DNA of 15,496 nt from Gammaproteobacteria bacterium (GTDB lineage: Bacteria; Pseudomonadota; Gammaproteobacteria; UBA11654), in contig JABHDX010000035.1 in the NCBI GenBank assembly GCA_018672815.1, positions 1-15,496 on the forward strand, given 5' to 3'. The translations under genes and the position numbers were made by a program. The notes below the pieces were generated by a model. The model saw only the letters and a list, made by a program, of their open reading frames with translations. It did no database searches and was not told where the DNA came from. Below are positions 1-7,496 of the stretch, piece after piece (position 1 is the first letter of the stretch; each line of letters opens with the position of its first letter).

Positions 1-219
1 CCTGTGGCTACAGCCGGTGGATCAGCTGGAATGGGTAATAACTATGTACCAGTCAATGATGCTCGTGTGATTGCTGCATCAGCAGTGATTGGTGGAGGAG
101 CTGAAACGTCAGTGACATTCTCTGGTGATTTATTGACTGCGGGTGGAGACTATACGTTCTTTTGTTCCTTTCCAGGTCATTATGCGATTATGAAAGGGTT
201 GTTTGTGGTTAGAGACTAG
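1..219 (+). CDS. Azurin, C-terminal part (5' end outside window)
   Basis: Partial gene, open from the first base, so the start and signal peptide lie to the left. Seventy-two residues are visible. They match the C-terminal half of azurin, the small periplasmic type 1 copper protein that shuttles electrons to terminal oxidases or reductases. Visible are the DARVIA stretch, the VTF strand and the copper loop FFCSFPGHYAIMKG. In that loop Cys55, His60 and Met64 (numbered from the window edge) keep the C-x4-H-x3-M spacing of the known ligands Cys112, His117 and Met121; the first His ligand is outside the window. The protein ends in a normal azurin C-terminus (GLFVVRD). Its last 11 bases overlap the 3' end of the convergent ilvH gene. 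The family call is firm; which redox partner it serves cannot be told from here. Confidence 0.93.
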   Translation, partial: PVATAGGSAGMGNNYVPVNDARVIAASAVIGGGAETSVTFSGDLLTAGGDYTFFCSFPGHYAIMKGLFVVRD

Positions 220-703
220 TTTTAGAGATGCCTTTGGCAAGAGCAAGAGGTCCACTTCTTGCTATGGCAATAATCTCACCAAAATCGGTTATATCTGTCA
301 AAAAATTATTATTAACATCACTGTCAGCCATGACCTCAATAATAATAAGCTCATCTTTATCATTAATCTTAGTTGCTGAATAATTAACAATAGTTTCATT
401 TAGTTCTTCAATTTTTCCAGTGTATGGTTTAATTTTTATCAACATCATCTCTCTTTCAATATGATCATGAAGAGTGATATCAAAAACATCAACAACATCG
501 ATCAACTTATAAAGCTGTTTAGTAATCTGTTCAATTACTGCATCAGAACCCTCTGTGACTAGTGTTAATCGTGAAACCATTGGGTCTTGGGTAGGGGCAA
601 CACTCAAAGATTCAATATTATATCCTCTGGTAGAAAACATAGAGGCGACTCTGGATAAAGCTCCAGATTCATTTTGTAAAAGAATCGCTATAGTATGCCT
701 CAT
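209..703 (-). CDS. ilvH: Acetolactate synthase small (regulatory) subunit
   Basis: Regulatory subunit of acetohydroxyacid synthase, the first common enzyme of valine, leucine and isoleucine synthesis; it activates the large subunit and carries feedback inhibition. The 164-aa length equals the family norm. The N-terminal ACT domain (about residues 2-78) has the signature NESGALSRVASMF, then RGYNIESLSVAPT and VSRLTLVT. Gly14 and Asn29, positions tied to valine sensitivity in E. coli IlvH, are both kept, so valine feedback is likely (inference). The second domain (about 80-160) is more divergent but keeps EREMMLIKI and ends in the usual ARSGPLALAKG. The start is ATG; I see no clear Shine-Dalgarno sequence. 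The gene is divergent from ilvI instead of downstream of it, so the subunits must be balanced from two promoters. Its 3' end overlaps azurin by 11 bases. Confidence 0.95.
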   Translation of the reverse strand: MRHTIAILLQNESGALSRVASMFSTRGYNIESLSVAPTQDPMVSRLTLVTEGSDAVIEQITKQLYKLIDVVDVFDITLHDHIEREMMLIKIKPYTGKIEELNETIVNYSATKINDKDELIIIEVMADSDVNNNFLTDITDFGEIIAIARSGPLALAKGISKTSL

Positions 704-743
704 AATAATTTTATTATTTTATTATTGAAAATCGATTGTACAT

Positions 744-764
744 ACTTCTATTAATAATTGAAGT
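744..764. promoter_or_regulatory. Near-perfect palindrome between ilvH and ilvI, candidate operator
   Basis: The arms ACTTCTATTA (744-753) and TAATTGAAGT (755-764) flank a single central base at 754 and pair at 9 of 10 positions. The site lies in the 155-base gap between the divergent ilvH and ilvI starts, about 41 bases from the ilvH start codon and 95 from the ilvI start codon. A dimeric regulator bound here could control both genes at once. The size and AT-rich centre would suit an Lrp/AsnC- or LysR-type site, but I cannot assign the protein. Short palindromes also occur by chance in AT-rich DNA. I found no convincing -35/-10 pair in this gap. Confidence 0.45.
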
Positions 765-858
765 AAGACAATCACTATTACTTTTCACTCTTCTTTATAG
801 TATGGTGTTTGGCTCTAAATAAATAGCATAGTATTTTTTTATAAAATAGAATGAAAAT

Positions 859-2661
859 ATGGTCACAGAAAAAAACATAACTGGATCTGAAATTATAATC
901 AATGTTCTTGCAGAACATGGAGTGGATACGATTTTTGGCTACAGTGGTGGAGCTATACTTCCCACGTATGATGCTGTTTTCCAATACAATGAAAATAATA
1001 AAGAAAATGCTATACCACTCATTGTCCCTGCAAATGAACAAGGCGCTGGATTTATGGCTTCAGGTTATGCAAGAACAACGGGTAAGCCTGGGATTGTAAT
1101 GGTTACTTCTGGGCCGGGTGCTACGAATACTGTAACGCCAGTCAGAGATGCCATGGCTGACTCTATACCAATGGTTGTCATTTGCGGACAAGTAGGTAGA
1201 AGCTCTATTGGAACTGACGCTTTTCAAGAAGCACCAATAACCAGTGTTATGGGGTCTGTAGCAAAACACGTTTTCTTAGTAACGAATGAAAAACAATTGG
1301 AAGCAACTATGAGGGCTGCATTTGAGATTGCAACTTCAGGAAGACCAGGTCCAGTAGTAGTAGATGTTCCAAAAGATATACAAACTGCAATAATTCAACC
1401 TGATGCTAACAAAAAACTCAACATCTCCTCATACAGAAAACGATTGATATCTATAGAACAAAACACCTTAAGTCAGGATGATTGCAAAAGATTCTTTGAT
1501 CTTTTGGAAAATTCAAAACGCCCCCTATTCTATGTTGGAGGTGGAACTATTGCAGGAGAAGCCTATGAAGAATTAAGATATTTCTCCAGTAACTTTCAAA
1601 TACCTGTCGTCACAACATTGATGGGAATTGGTGTTTGTGATACCCAATCAAACCTCTCAATGCGTATGCTTGGAATGCATGGAATGGCCTTTGCTAACTA
1701 CGCTGTAGAAGACTGTGATTTTATGATTGCATTTGGCTCAAGGTTTGATGACAGAGTGGCTGCATTACCAGAAAAATTTGCGCCTAGGGCTAAAGCGGTA
1801 GCACATTTTGATATAGATCCATCAGAGATTAACAAAGTAAAAAAAGTTAATTGGTCGCACATTGGACTTCTAAAAGAAGCTTTGTCTGAACTCACTGTTT
1901 ATGCAAGCAAAAATAAGATTAAACCTGATTTTTCAAATTGGCTTCAAGAAACTCAAGCACTTAAAGAAAAACACGGAATGAAATACAACATGGATTCAGA
2001 ATTGATCCAACCAGAAATGGTATTAGATGAAATTAATAAACTCACAAAAGGCAATGCGATAGTATCCACAGGTGTTGGACAACATCAAATGTGGGCTGCA
2101 CAGTATTTTGATTTTTCTAAACCAAGACAATGGTTAACTTCAGGAAGTATGGGCACAATGGGATTTGGGCTACCCGCTTCAATTGGAGCACAATTTGCAG
2201 AACCTAATGCACTGGTCATTAATGTAGATGGTGATGGAAGTATAAGAATGAATCTTGGTGAATTGGAAACCATTACAAGCTATGGATTACCTATCAAAGT
2301 TTTACTACTTAATAATTCAGGTGATGGAATGGTAAAACAATGGCAGAAACTTTTTTACAATGGAAGATTCTCAGGCAGTGATAAAACATTGCTTAAAAAA
2401 GATTTTGTGATGGCAGCTAAAGCGGATGGTTTTGAGTACGCAGAACGCTTAACCGATAAAGATAAATTACTAGAAACAGTAAAGAGCTTTATTGAATTTG
2501 AAAAGGCGGCTTTTCTTGAAGTAATAATAGACCCTGATGCAATGGTCTACCCAATGGTTGGACCAGGAATGTCCTATGATCAAATGGTCACAGGTGAATT
2601 TATTCAGGGTAGAAATGAAGATCCAGAAATTGATGAAGTGGATCCCAGTGCCATGTTTTAG
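859..2661 (+). CDS. ilvI: Acetolactate synthase large (catalytic) subunit
   Basis: Catalytic subunit of acetohydroxyacid synthase. It condenses pyruvate with pyruvate (valine/leucine branch) or with 2-oxobutanoate (isoleucine branch), using thiamine diphosphate, Mg2+ and FAD. At 600 aa it is slightly longer than E. coli IlvI. Seen: FGYSGGA near residues 26-32; the catalytic Glu60 in NEQGAGFMASGYAR; VTSGPGATN; the middle FAD/regulatory domain with FGSRFDDR; and the diphosphate motif GDG (458-460) with NN at 485-486. Oddities: Ser29 stands where most family members have Pro (FGYPGG), the segment after NN reads SGDGMVKQWQ where NQHLGMVxQW is usual, and the C-terminus is VYPMVGPGMSYDQMV. This looks like a divergent clade, not decay. 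The start is ATG with only a weak upstream purine run. The symbol could equally be ilvB; the adjacent ilvH favours ilvI. Confidence 0.93.
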   Translation: MVTEKNITGSEIIINVLAEHGVDTIFGYSGGAILPTYDAVFQYNENNKENAIPLIVPANEQGAGFMASGYARTTGKPGIVMVTSGPGATNTVTPVRDAMADSIPMVVICGQVGRSSIGTDAFQEAPITSVMGSVAKHVFLVTNEKQLEATMRAAFEIATSGRPGPVVVDVPKDIQTAIIQPDANKKLNISSYRKRLISIEQNTLSQDDCKRFFDLLENSKRPLFYVGGGTIAGEAYEELRYFSSNFQIPVVTTLMGIGVCDTQSNLSMRMLGMHGMAFANYAVEDCDFMIAFGSRFDDRVAALPEKFAPRAKAVAHFDIDPSEINKVKKVNWSHIGLLKEALSELTVYASKNKIKPDFSNWLQETQALKEKHGMKYNMDSELIQPEMVLDEINKLTKGNAIVSTGVGQHQMWAAQYFDFSKPRQWLTSGSMGTMGFGLPASIGAQFAEPNALVINVDGDGSIRMNLGELETITSYGLPIKVLLLNNSGDGMVKQWQKLFYNGRFSGSDKTLLKKDFVMAAKADGFEYAERLTDKDKLLETVKSFIEFEKAAFLEVIIDPDAMVYPMVGPGMSYDQMVTGEFIQGRNEDPEIDEVDPSAMF

Positions 2662-2704
2662 TTTCCCGTCCGCTCTGCCAGTTGTATTAAAAATCCTACT
2701 TAAT

Positions 2705-4156
2705 TTACCTTTCCCCCATGGCATCAATGCCATAGTTTTCTGAGGCAGACTGAGTATAGAGAACTTTTTTTCTAAAAAATCTCAACATTCCCATCTCTCC
2801 CATTCTTGAGGCTCCAATTCCTGATTCTTTGAACCAGTTCTTTTCCCCATCAAAAACATAAGTGGTGATGCCACAATCTTGAATACTAACAGCACCAGCA
2901 TCAATATGTTGTGCGATAGCTTCAGCTTCTTTGTTATCTCCAGCCAAGACAGCGGCTGATAAACCATATTTAGTATCATTGGCTAATCGAATAGCCTCAT
3001 TTACATCACTATAAGTCATGACTGGAATTACAGGTCCAAAAGTTTCCTCCATCATCACTAGCATTGAATGATCTACATTGCCAATCACCGTTGGTAGAAT
3101 CCACTTTCCACCGCCATGATTTTCTATTTCGCCACCAGATAAGATTACAGCTCCTTTATCTTTAGCGTCAGTGATATGGGATTCAATAATATCAGCTTGT
3201 TTATCAAAAATCAGCGGTCCTATGTGCCCTTCTCTAATATTGGGATAATTAATTTTAACGGCTTTTGCTAATTGAACTAACTCTGTTTTAAAATTATCAG
3301 ATACTGATTCATGCACATAGACTCTTTCAATGGATTGGCAAGCTTGCCCAGTAGCCTGAACTGAAGCTCTAAGTACAATTTTTGCACTCTCTTTAGGATC
3401 AGCATTTTCGGTGATAATAACTGGGTCTTTACCCCCTAATTCTGCATAAATAGGAATAAAATTCTCTGCACCACTTTTGTAGACTAATTTTCCAGTTTTG
3501 ACACTACCAGTAAAGCAAAGAGCATCTACATTATTAATTAAGGATTGACCAGTTTCTCCATCGCCTTGTATAAATCGACAAACACCATTTAATTCTGGCA
3601 CTTGTTTTAAGGTTTCCTGAAGTGGTTGGATAAAACGCGGGGTAATCTCACTCGGCTTTACAACTACTGCAGAACCGGCCATTAAAGCAGGGATAAGATC
3701 TATTAATGTAATTAAGAATGGAAAATTCCAAGGTCCAATAATTCCAACAACTTCAAAGGGCTTGTATTGATGTTGATAAGTGACCGTTGGAGCTGAAGAT
3801 TGAATGCCTGGATGATCCTTAAATATTTCTTGCCCAATTGTTAGCCAATCCCCAATCATTGTAGTTAATCTGGCAATTTCAGCAGTAGCAATAAAATATC
3901 TTCCTGTGTCTTGAACCAGAGCCTCAAGAAGGGCTTCATTGGAAGAAACGGCTTTAGCCCAGACATTCAAAGTTTCAGCCCTTTGATCAATAGTTTTCTC
4001 AGACCATGCTTTTTGGGATGACCTTAAATCAGATACAATCTCTGTTATTTCATTATTATTAGTTACCTCAAAAGAATAATCCATCTCACCTGTCCTTGGA
4101 TTTCTCGCTTGCATTGTTCTGCCTTGTAGATCTTGAGTGGTCATATTATAGTCCAT
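2705..4156 (-). CDS. NAD(P)-dependent aldehyde dehydrogenase
   Basis: Soluble aldehyde dehydrogenase superfamily member of 483 aa, the usual length, which oxidises an aldehyde to the carboxylic acid with NAD or NADP. The Rossmann part has GIIGPWNFP (about 138-146), the cofactor lysine Lys167 in VVKPSE and FTGS (215-218). The catalytic base is Glu239 in ELGGKDP and the nucleophile is Cys273 in GQACQS; MEETFGPV lies near the end. The substrate is not readable from sequence; the overall look resembles broad-specificity aliphatic or aromatic aldehyde dehydrogenases. The start at 4156 (MDYNMTTQ) and an ATG four codons later are both possible, neither with a clear ribosome site. It lies 54 bases downstream of the PLP-enzyme gene on the same strand, so cotranscription is likely. 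It is convergent with ilvI, 43 bases apart, with no recognisable terminator hairpin between. Confidence 0.9.
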   Translation of the reverse strand: MDYNMTTQDLQGRTMQARNPRTGEMDYSFEVTNNNEITEIVSDLRSSQKAWSEKTIDQRAETLNVWAKAVSSNEALLEALVQDTGRYFIATAEIARLTTMIGDWLTIGQEIFKDHPGIQSSAPTVTYQHQYKPFEVVGIIGPWNFPFLITLIDLIPALMAGSAVVVKPSEITPRFIQPLQETLKQVPELNGVCRFIQGDGETGQSLINNVDALCFTGSVKTGKLVYKSGAENFIPIYAELGGKDPVIITENADPKESAKIVLRASVQATGQACQSIERVYVHESVSDNFKTELVQLAKAVKINYPNIREGHIGPLIFDKQADIIESHITDAKDKGAVILSGGEIENHGGGKWILPTVIGNVDHSMLVMMEETFGPVIPVMTYSDVNEAIRLANDTKYGLSAAVLAGDNKEAEAIAQHIDAGAVSIQDCGITTYVFDGEKNWFKESGIGASRMGEMGMLRFFRKKVLYTQSASENYGIDAMGER

Positions 4157-4210
4157 TTTTTAAGTGTTTTAGAGTGTAAGACTACTTGTAAAAAGCTATC
4201 GCATCAATAG

Positions 4211-5176
4211 TTATTTAATGAGATTTTGATGTTCCACTGGATCTATATTTCCACCGCTTAGAATTACAAGTGTATTTTTCTTATGAGTGATAAAATGACC
4301 AGAAAGTATTAATGCCAAACCAACAGCGCCGCTGGGTTCTATAATTAAATTCCATTCATTATAAGCAAATCGCATTGCATCTCTCACTTCATCATCACTC
4401 ACAGTAAAAATCTCTTTGAGGAGTTCTTGATTGATAGAAAAAGTTAACTCTCCAGGTTTTGAGGCCATTAATGCATCACATAAACTGGGTTGACTGATGT
4501 CAATCTTAATTCGTTTACCAGCATTCAAAGATTGCTGTGTATCATTTAATAATTCTGGCTCAACACCAAAAATATTGAGGTCACTTAAAGACTCCGATAA
4601 AGCAATGCTGCATCCAGCTATTAACCCCCCGCCACCAATTGGGCATATAAAATTATCAACACTCTCTTCAATTAAAGACAATTGCTGCATTGCTTCTAGA
4701 CCCACAGTTCCTTGCCCTGAAATAACATCATAGTCATCATAAGGAGAAATGATAAACCCATTCTGTTGATTGGCATAATCTTTTGCAATTACTTCCCTGT
4801 TTTCTTTGTAACGATCATAAAATATGATCTGAGCCCCTAAATCTTTAGTTTTTTTAATTTTTATTTCAGGTGCATCATCAGGAATGATAATTGTAGCTTT
4901 TAAACCAAGTAGAGATGCTGCAAGTGCAACACCTTGAGCATGATTGCCTGAAGAACAAGCAACCACATTTGTGTAAGTATGAATTTTTAACATTTGATGC
5001 ATACAATAATAAGCGCCTCTTAATTTAAAAGATCCTGAATATTGCTCATTTTCAGTTTTTAAAAAGATATTCCCATTAACTAACTCATTTAGTTTTTTTG
5101 AGGACAAAATAGGAGTTTCTCTAGCAACACCCTTTAGAATATTGCTCGCGTTGAAGATATTTTCGATTGTAATCAT
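4211..5176 (-). CDS. Threonine dehydratase / serine racemase family PLP enzyme
   Basis: Fold-type II PLP enzyme of 321 aa. Family members deaminate threonine or serine to 2-oxo acids, racemise serine, or cleave 3-hydroxyaspartate. The Schiff-base lysine is Lys51 in SGSFKLRGA. The substrate loop is SSGNHAQGVA (75-84), the phosphate-binding loop GGGGL (181-185), and SGGN (307-310) holds the PLP pyridine nitrogen end. There is no C-terminal ACT-like regulatory domain, so it is not a full-length biosynthetic IlvA (about 500 aa); the length fits the short TdcB or serine racemase types. Ser76 sits where E. coli TdcB and IlvA have Ala in SAGNH, but where eukaryotic serine racemase has its second catalytic base. 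This leaves a racemase or hydroxyaspartate lyase activity open. Nearby ilvI/ilvH would use 2-oxobutanoate if threonine is the substrate (inference). An aldehyde dehydrogenase gene follows. Confidence 0.88.
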   Translation of the reverse strand: MITIENIFNASNILKGVARETPILSSKKLNELVNGNIFLKTENEQYSGSFKLRGAYYCMHQMLKIHTYTNVVACSSGNHAQGVALAASLLGLKATIIIPDDAPEIKIKKTKDLGAQIIFYDRYKENREVIAKDYANQQNGFIISPYDDYDVISGQGTVGLEAMQQLSLIEESVDNFICPIGGGGLIAGCSIALSESLSDLNIFGVEPELLNDTQQSLNAGKRIKIDISQPSLCDALMASKPGELTFSINQELLKEIFTVSDDEVRDAMRFAYNEWNLIIEPSGAVGLALILSGHFITHKKNTLVILSGGNIDPVEHQNLIK

Positions 5177-5193
5177 TGGATAAAAATTTAATG

Positions 5194-5221
5194 TTTACTT
5201 TATTTAAAACTGATTTAGAAT
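5194..5221 (+). promoter_or_regulatory. Candidate sigma70-type promoter for the small alpha/beta-barrel gene
   Basis: TTTACT at 5194-5199 and TAGAAT at 5216-5221 are separated by 16 bases and resemble -35 and -10 elements (4 of 6 and 5 of 6 matches). They lie about 30 bases before the start codon at 5253, in the 76-base gap between two divergent genes, where a promoter is needed. AT-rich DNA yields such matches by chance, so this is only a candidate. Confidence 0.35.
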
Positions 5222-5252
5222 TTAGTGTCAATCAATTAATGGGTGGAAGCAA

Positions 5253-5609
5253 ATGGAAAATTACATAGTCACTATTTATGCCAAGGAAGATCATGCTGAT
5301 GAAGTTGGTGAGTATTATAAAGGTCTCCAATCAAAATATGAATCTGCACCCGGCTTTATTAGTAGAAAAATTTTTAGAGCAAAAAATGGCGCTATGACTG
5401 CAGCAGTAAAAGCCACCTATTCCGAAGAAGAGCTAGCAGCTAGTAGCGAAGAGGATCATGATCATGGACAACATTTCGTTATGATTGAAGAATGGGAATC
5501 AATTCAAGATCGAATTAATTTTGGAAGAACTTTAAGCAAAGAGCATCATATGAAAGTTATACCCTATCTACTTCCTAATCATTCTCATGAATTTTATGAA
5601 AATGCCTAA
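5253..5609 (+). CDS. Small dimeric alpha/beta-barrel (ABM-like) protein
   Basis: Soluble 118-aa protein. The N-terminal strand (NYIVTIYAKEDHADEV), the helix, then the APGFISRKIF turn and the later VMIEEWES strand match the antibiotic-biosynthesis-monooxygenase / dimeric alpha-beta barrel fold. Members are cofactor-free monooxygenases, heme-degrading enzymes or proteins of unknown role, and no catalytic pattern lets me choose. Between the middle strands there is an acidic, His-containing insert (about residues 56-73, with EEDHDHGQH) that could bind a metal. The ATG start has a good ribosome site (GGTGGA at 5242-5247). It is monocistronic, divergent from the PLP-enzyme gene, and its stop overlaps the convergent pterin dehydratase gene by 4 bases. 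Confidence 0.7.
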   Translation: MENYIVTIYAKEDHADEVGEYYKGLQSKYESAPGFISRKIFRAKNGAMTAAVKATYSEEELAASSEEDHDHGQHFVMIEEWESIQDRINFGRTLSKEHHMKVIPYLLPNHSHEFYENA

Positions 5610-5947
5610 GAAATAATATTATCTATCTTCTTGGCACAGATAAAATCGTTTTCAGATAAACCATCAATTGAATGTGTTGAATAAGTCACTTTACAAGACC
5701 CATAGTGTATTTCCATTTCTGGATGATGATCTTCTGTATCAGCAACCCAAGCTACTGCATTAACAAATGAAATGGTCTTGGTATAGTTTGAAAATTTAAA
5801 CTCTCTAACAATCTCTTTGGCATCATCGGATATTATCCATTTTGGATCTATGGCTTCTCCAATTTGTTTTGCAGCAGTCATATCCAAAGGCTGAACGCCT
5901 CCCTCACAAGGAGTACAATGCTTCTTTGCTAGATCATCAGTTGACAT
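5606..5947 (-). CDS. phhB: Pterin-4a-carbinolamine dehydratase
   Basis: Dehydrates 4a-hydroxytetrahydrobiopterin (or its bacterial pterin counterpart) so that the cofactor of phenylalanine hydroxylase can be recycled. It is a cytoplasmic protein of 113 aa, the normal size. The signature TEDHHPEMEIHY is at about 71-82. His74, His75 and His92 match the three active-site histidines of the DCoH/PhhB family, including the 17-residue spacing from the second to the third. The N-terminal CTPCEGG segment is typical of bacterial PhhB. No phenylalanine hydroxylase gene is in the window, and many marine bacteria keep an orphan copy, possibly for molybdopterin metabolism (recalled, not shown here). It starts 10 bases after the DedA stop, with a GAAGAGA ribosome site, so it may be the last gene of the minus-strand operon. 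Confidence 0.93.
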   Translation of the reverse strand: MSTDDLAKKHCTPCEGGVQPLDMTAAKQIGEAIDPKWIISDDAKEIVREFKFSNYTKTISFVNAVAWVADTEDHHPEMEIHYGSCKVTYSTHSIDGLSENDFICAKKIDNIIS

Positions 5948-5957
5948 TTCAGTCTCT

Positions 5958-6476
5958 TCACTTAAAAAATATTAGAATATTATCTATTCCTATGATTAAA
6001 ATTGCTAGTGCGAGCCCCCAAATAAAGCATGCACAAATAGAACTAATGATAAAAGTTATAGAAGGCATCTTTGCTAAACCGGCAATAAAAGGTATGAAAG
6101 GTCTAATGGCTGGTGTGAGCCTGCCAATGATAATTCCTCCCCACCCGTAACGATCAAAAAATGCCTCACCTTGTTTTATTTGATCCTTTCTATTTTGTAA
6201 GAATTTCTTTTGTTTTAATTTAGGACCAAAAAAAGACCCCAAATAAAAACTTAAAAAATCCCCTAGAAAAGAACCCATTCCTGCAGCTAAACAAATTGTA
6301 AGTAATTCAACGTCAGCCTCGTTAAGCGTTATTGCCAAAAGTAACAATATTACGCTTGGCCAGAAAGTTCCTAAAATTATAAAAGACTCAGAAAAGGCTA
6401 CTACAAACATGACAAAAGCAGAAAATTCTGGATTAGCCAACACCCAAAACTCTAATTGTTCATATGATATATTCAC
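5958..6476 (-). CDS. DedA/VTT-family membrane protein
   Basis: Inner-membrane protein of 172 aa with several hydrophobic segments (about 17-50, 55-85, 110-140 and 145-170). It carries the DedA core motif GRLTPAIRPFIPFIAGLAKM (about 118-137) and an acidic residue in the first re-entrant region (FSESFIILGTFWP). DedA proteins are thought to flip undecaprenyl phosphate or phospholipids and to support membrane potential. At 172 aa it is a little shorter than the usual 200. The start is GTG at 6476; no in-frame ATG fits the N-terminus better. It lies 30 bases after the second VWA gene and 10 before phhB on the same strand. Whether it serves the VWA cassette or is just cotranscribed is not clear. 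Confidence 0.85.
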   Translation of the reverse strand: MNISYEQLEFWVLANPEFSAFVMFVVAFSESFIILGTFWPSVILLLLAITLNEADVELLTICLAAGMGSFLGDFLSFYLGSFFGPKLKQKKFLQNRKDQIKQGEAFFDRYGWGGIIIGRLTPAIRPFIPFIAGLAKMPSITFIISSICACFIWGLALAILIIGIDNILIFFK

Positions 6477-6506
6477 GAGATATTAGAAACTCTTTTTTTA
6501 AATTGA

Positions 6507-7496
6507 TTAATATGATTCTACAACAACAGCGCCATAATTCTCACTTGCAAGAACTCTTAACATATTTTGGAATTCAACTGGATTGAAAGTTGCATTATTA
6601 GGAAAAGCCATGCCATGTATCCTTATAAAAGGAACTCCCTTATCATCCATTTTATTAAATTTTGATGCCACCCTTCTTATTGCCTCTACAGGATCATCAT
6701 ATAAGTTATTAGCTAAATCATCGCCCATTATCCAAATGGCTATTCTTTTTTTATTGTCTGTATATCTAGTAATTGCTTCATTAACTCCCCTGGTTGGATC
6801 GGAATCACAAGTTGCATTCCAATTATTCAACCTTCTTAAGATCTCATTTCTGTTTCCTGGTGTGTCTGGTATCCAGCCTGTCTTAAAAGAAGGGTATAGA
6901 TAGCTGGCATTACAATTGAGTACCTGTATCCCTTTCAGTTTTTCTTTTGGATAAGCAGCTAAAATATCAGCCATACTATTTTTTAATTTACTCCAAACAT
7001 TATTTTGCATGCTTCCAGAATTATCAATAACAAAAATAACATATTCGCTATCGACTGGAATACCCACAGCTTTACCTTCACTAAAAGACTGTTTTCTCTC
7101 AAGTTTTTTCATAACTTCCGTTAATGATTGCTTAATCATAAATAAGGCATTTTTCTCACCAGATTGCATTTCTGCAAATGCTTTTGTCGTATTATATTGG
7201 CCTTCTATATCAGATAAATCACCAGAGAGTTTATTCTTTTTTTCCTTATTAATAGCAAGTTGAGTAGTTGATGATGTTAATTGCTGATTCAATACTGTTG
7301 AATCACCTCTGATCACTTCTAATTCTCGTTCTAATTTAGAAACCAATGCTTGTAAATCCTCTTGGCTCTTTTGAATAGTAATAGGTTCATATATTTTTGT
7401 AATTACGAGCAATAAAATAACAGCACCGAAGCCACAGCAGACAACATCCAGAAAGGATAAATTGAATGTTTCCATATCTCTTCTTTTCCTCATCAT
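6507..7496 (-). CDS. Membrane-anchored coiled-coil VWA protein (second paralogue)
   Basis: 329 aa. A short basic tail (MMRKRRDMET) is followed by FNLSFLDVVCCGFGAVILLL, one membrane helix with Asp17 at its entry. A coiled coil of about 40-135 and a VWA domain (about 150-329) come next. The metal-site motif is complete: Asp158, Ser160 and Ser162 in DNSGSM, Thr235 in DPTRG, and Asp259/260 in IMGDD. Basic residues before the helix put the VWA domain in the periplasm. The start at 7496 is chosen because it makes an ATGA overlap with the preceding VWA gene and aligns with its paralogue's N-terminus; the open frame extends 33 bases further without a better start. The N-terminus resembles the ExbD/TolR/MotB helix, whose Asp carries protons, so it is probably a partner of the ExbB-like channel two genes upstream (inference). 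No enzyme activity is seen. Confidence 0.85.
   Translation of the reverse strand: MMRKRRDMETFNLSFLDVVCCGFGAVILLLVITKIYEPITIQKSQEDLQALVSKLERELEVIRGDSTVLNQQLTSSTTQLAINKEKKNKLSGDLSDIEGQYNTTKAFAEMQSGEKNALFMIKQSLTEVMKKLERKQSFSEGKAVGIPVDSEYVIFVIDNSGSMQNNVWSKLKNSMADILAAYPKEKLKGIQVLNCNASYLYPSFKTGWIPDTPGNRNEILRRLNNWNATCDSDPTRGVNEAITRYTDNKKRIAIWIMGDDLANNLYDDPVEAIRRVASKFNKMDDKGVPFIRIHGMAFPNNATFNPVEFQNMLRVLASENYGAVVVESY

Noticed and set aside
778..1041. Minus-strand frame across the ilvI start
   Set aside because: It lies opposite the start of ilvI, gives no sensible protein family, and looks like a shadow of AT-rich coding DNA.
2662..2704. Terminator between ilvI and the aldehyde dehydrogenase gene
   Set aside because: The 43-base convergent gap would suit one, but I see no stem-loop followed by a T run on either strand.
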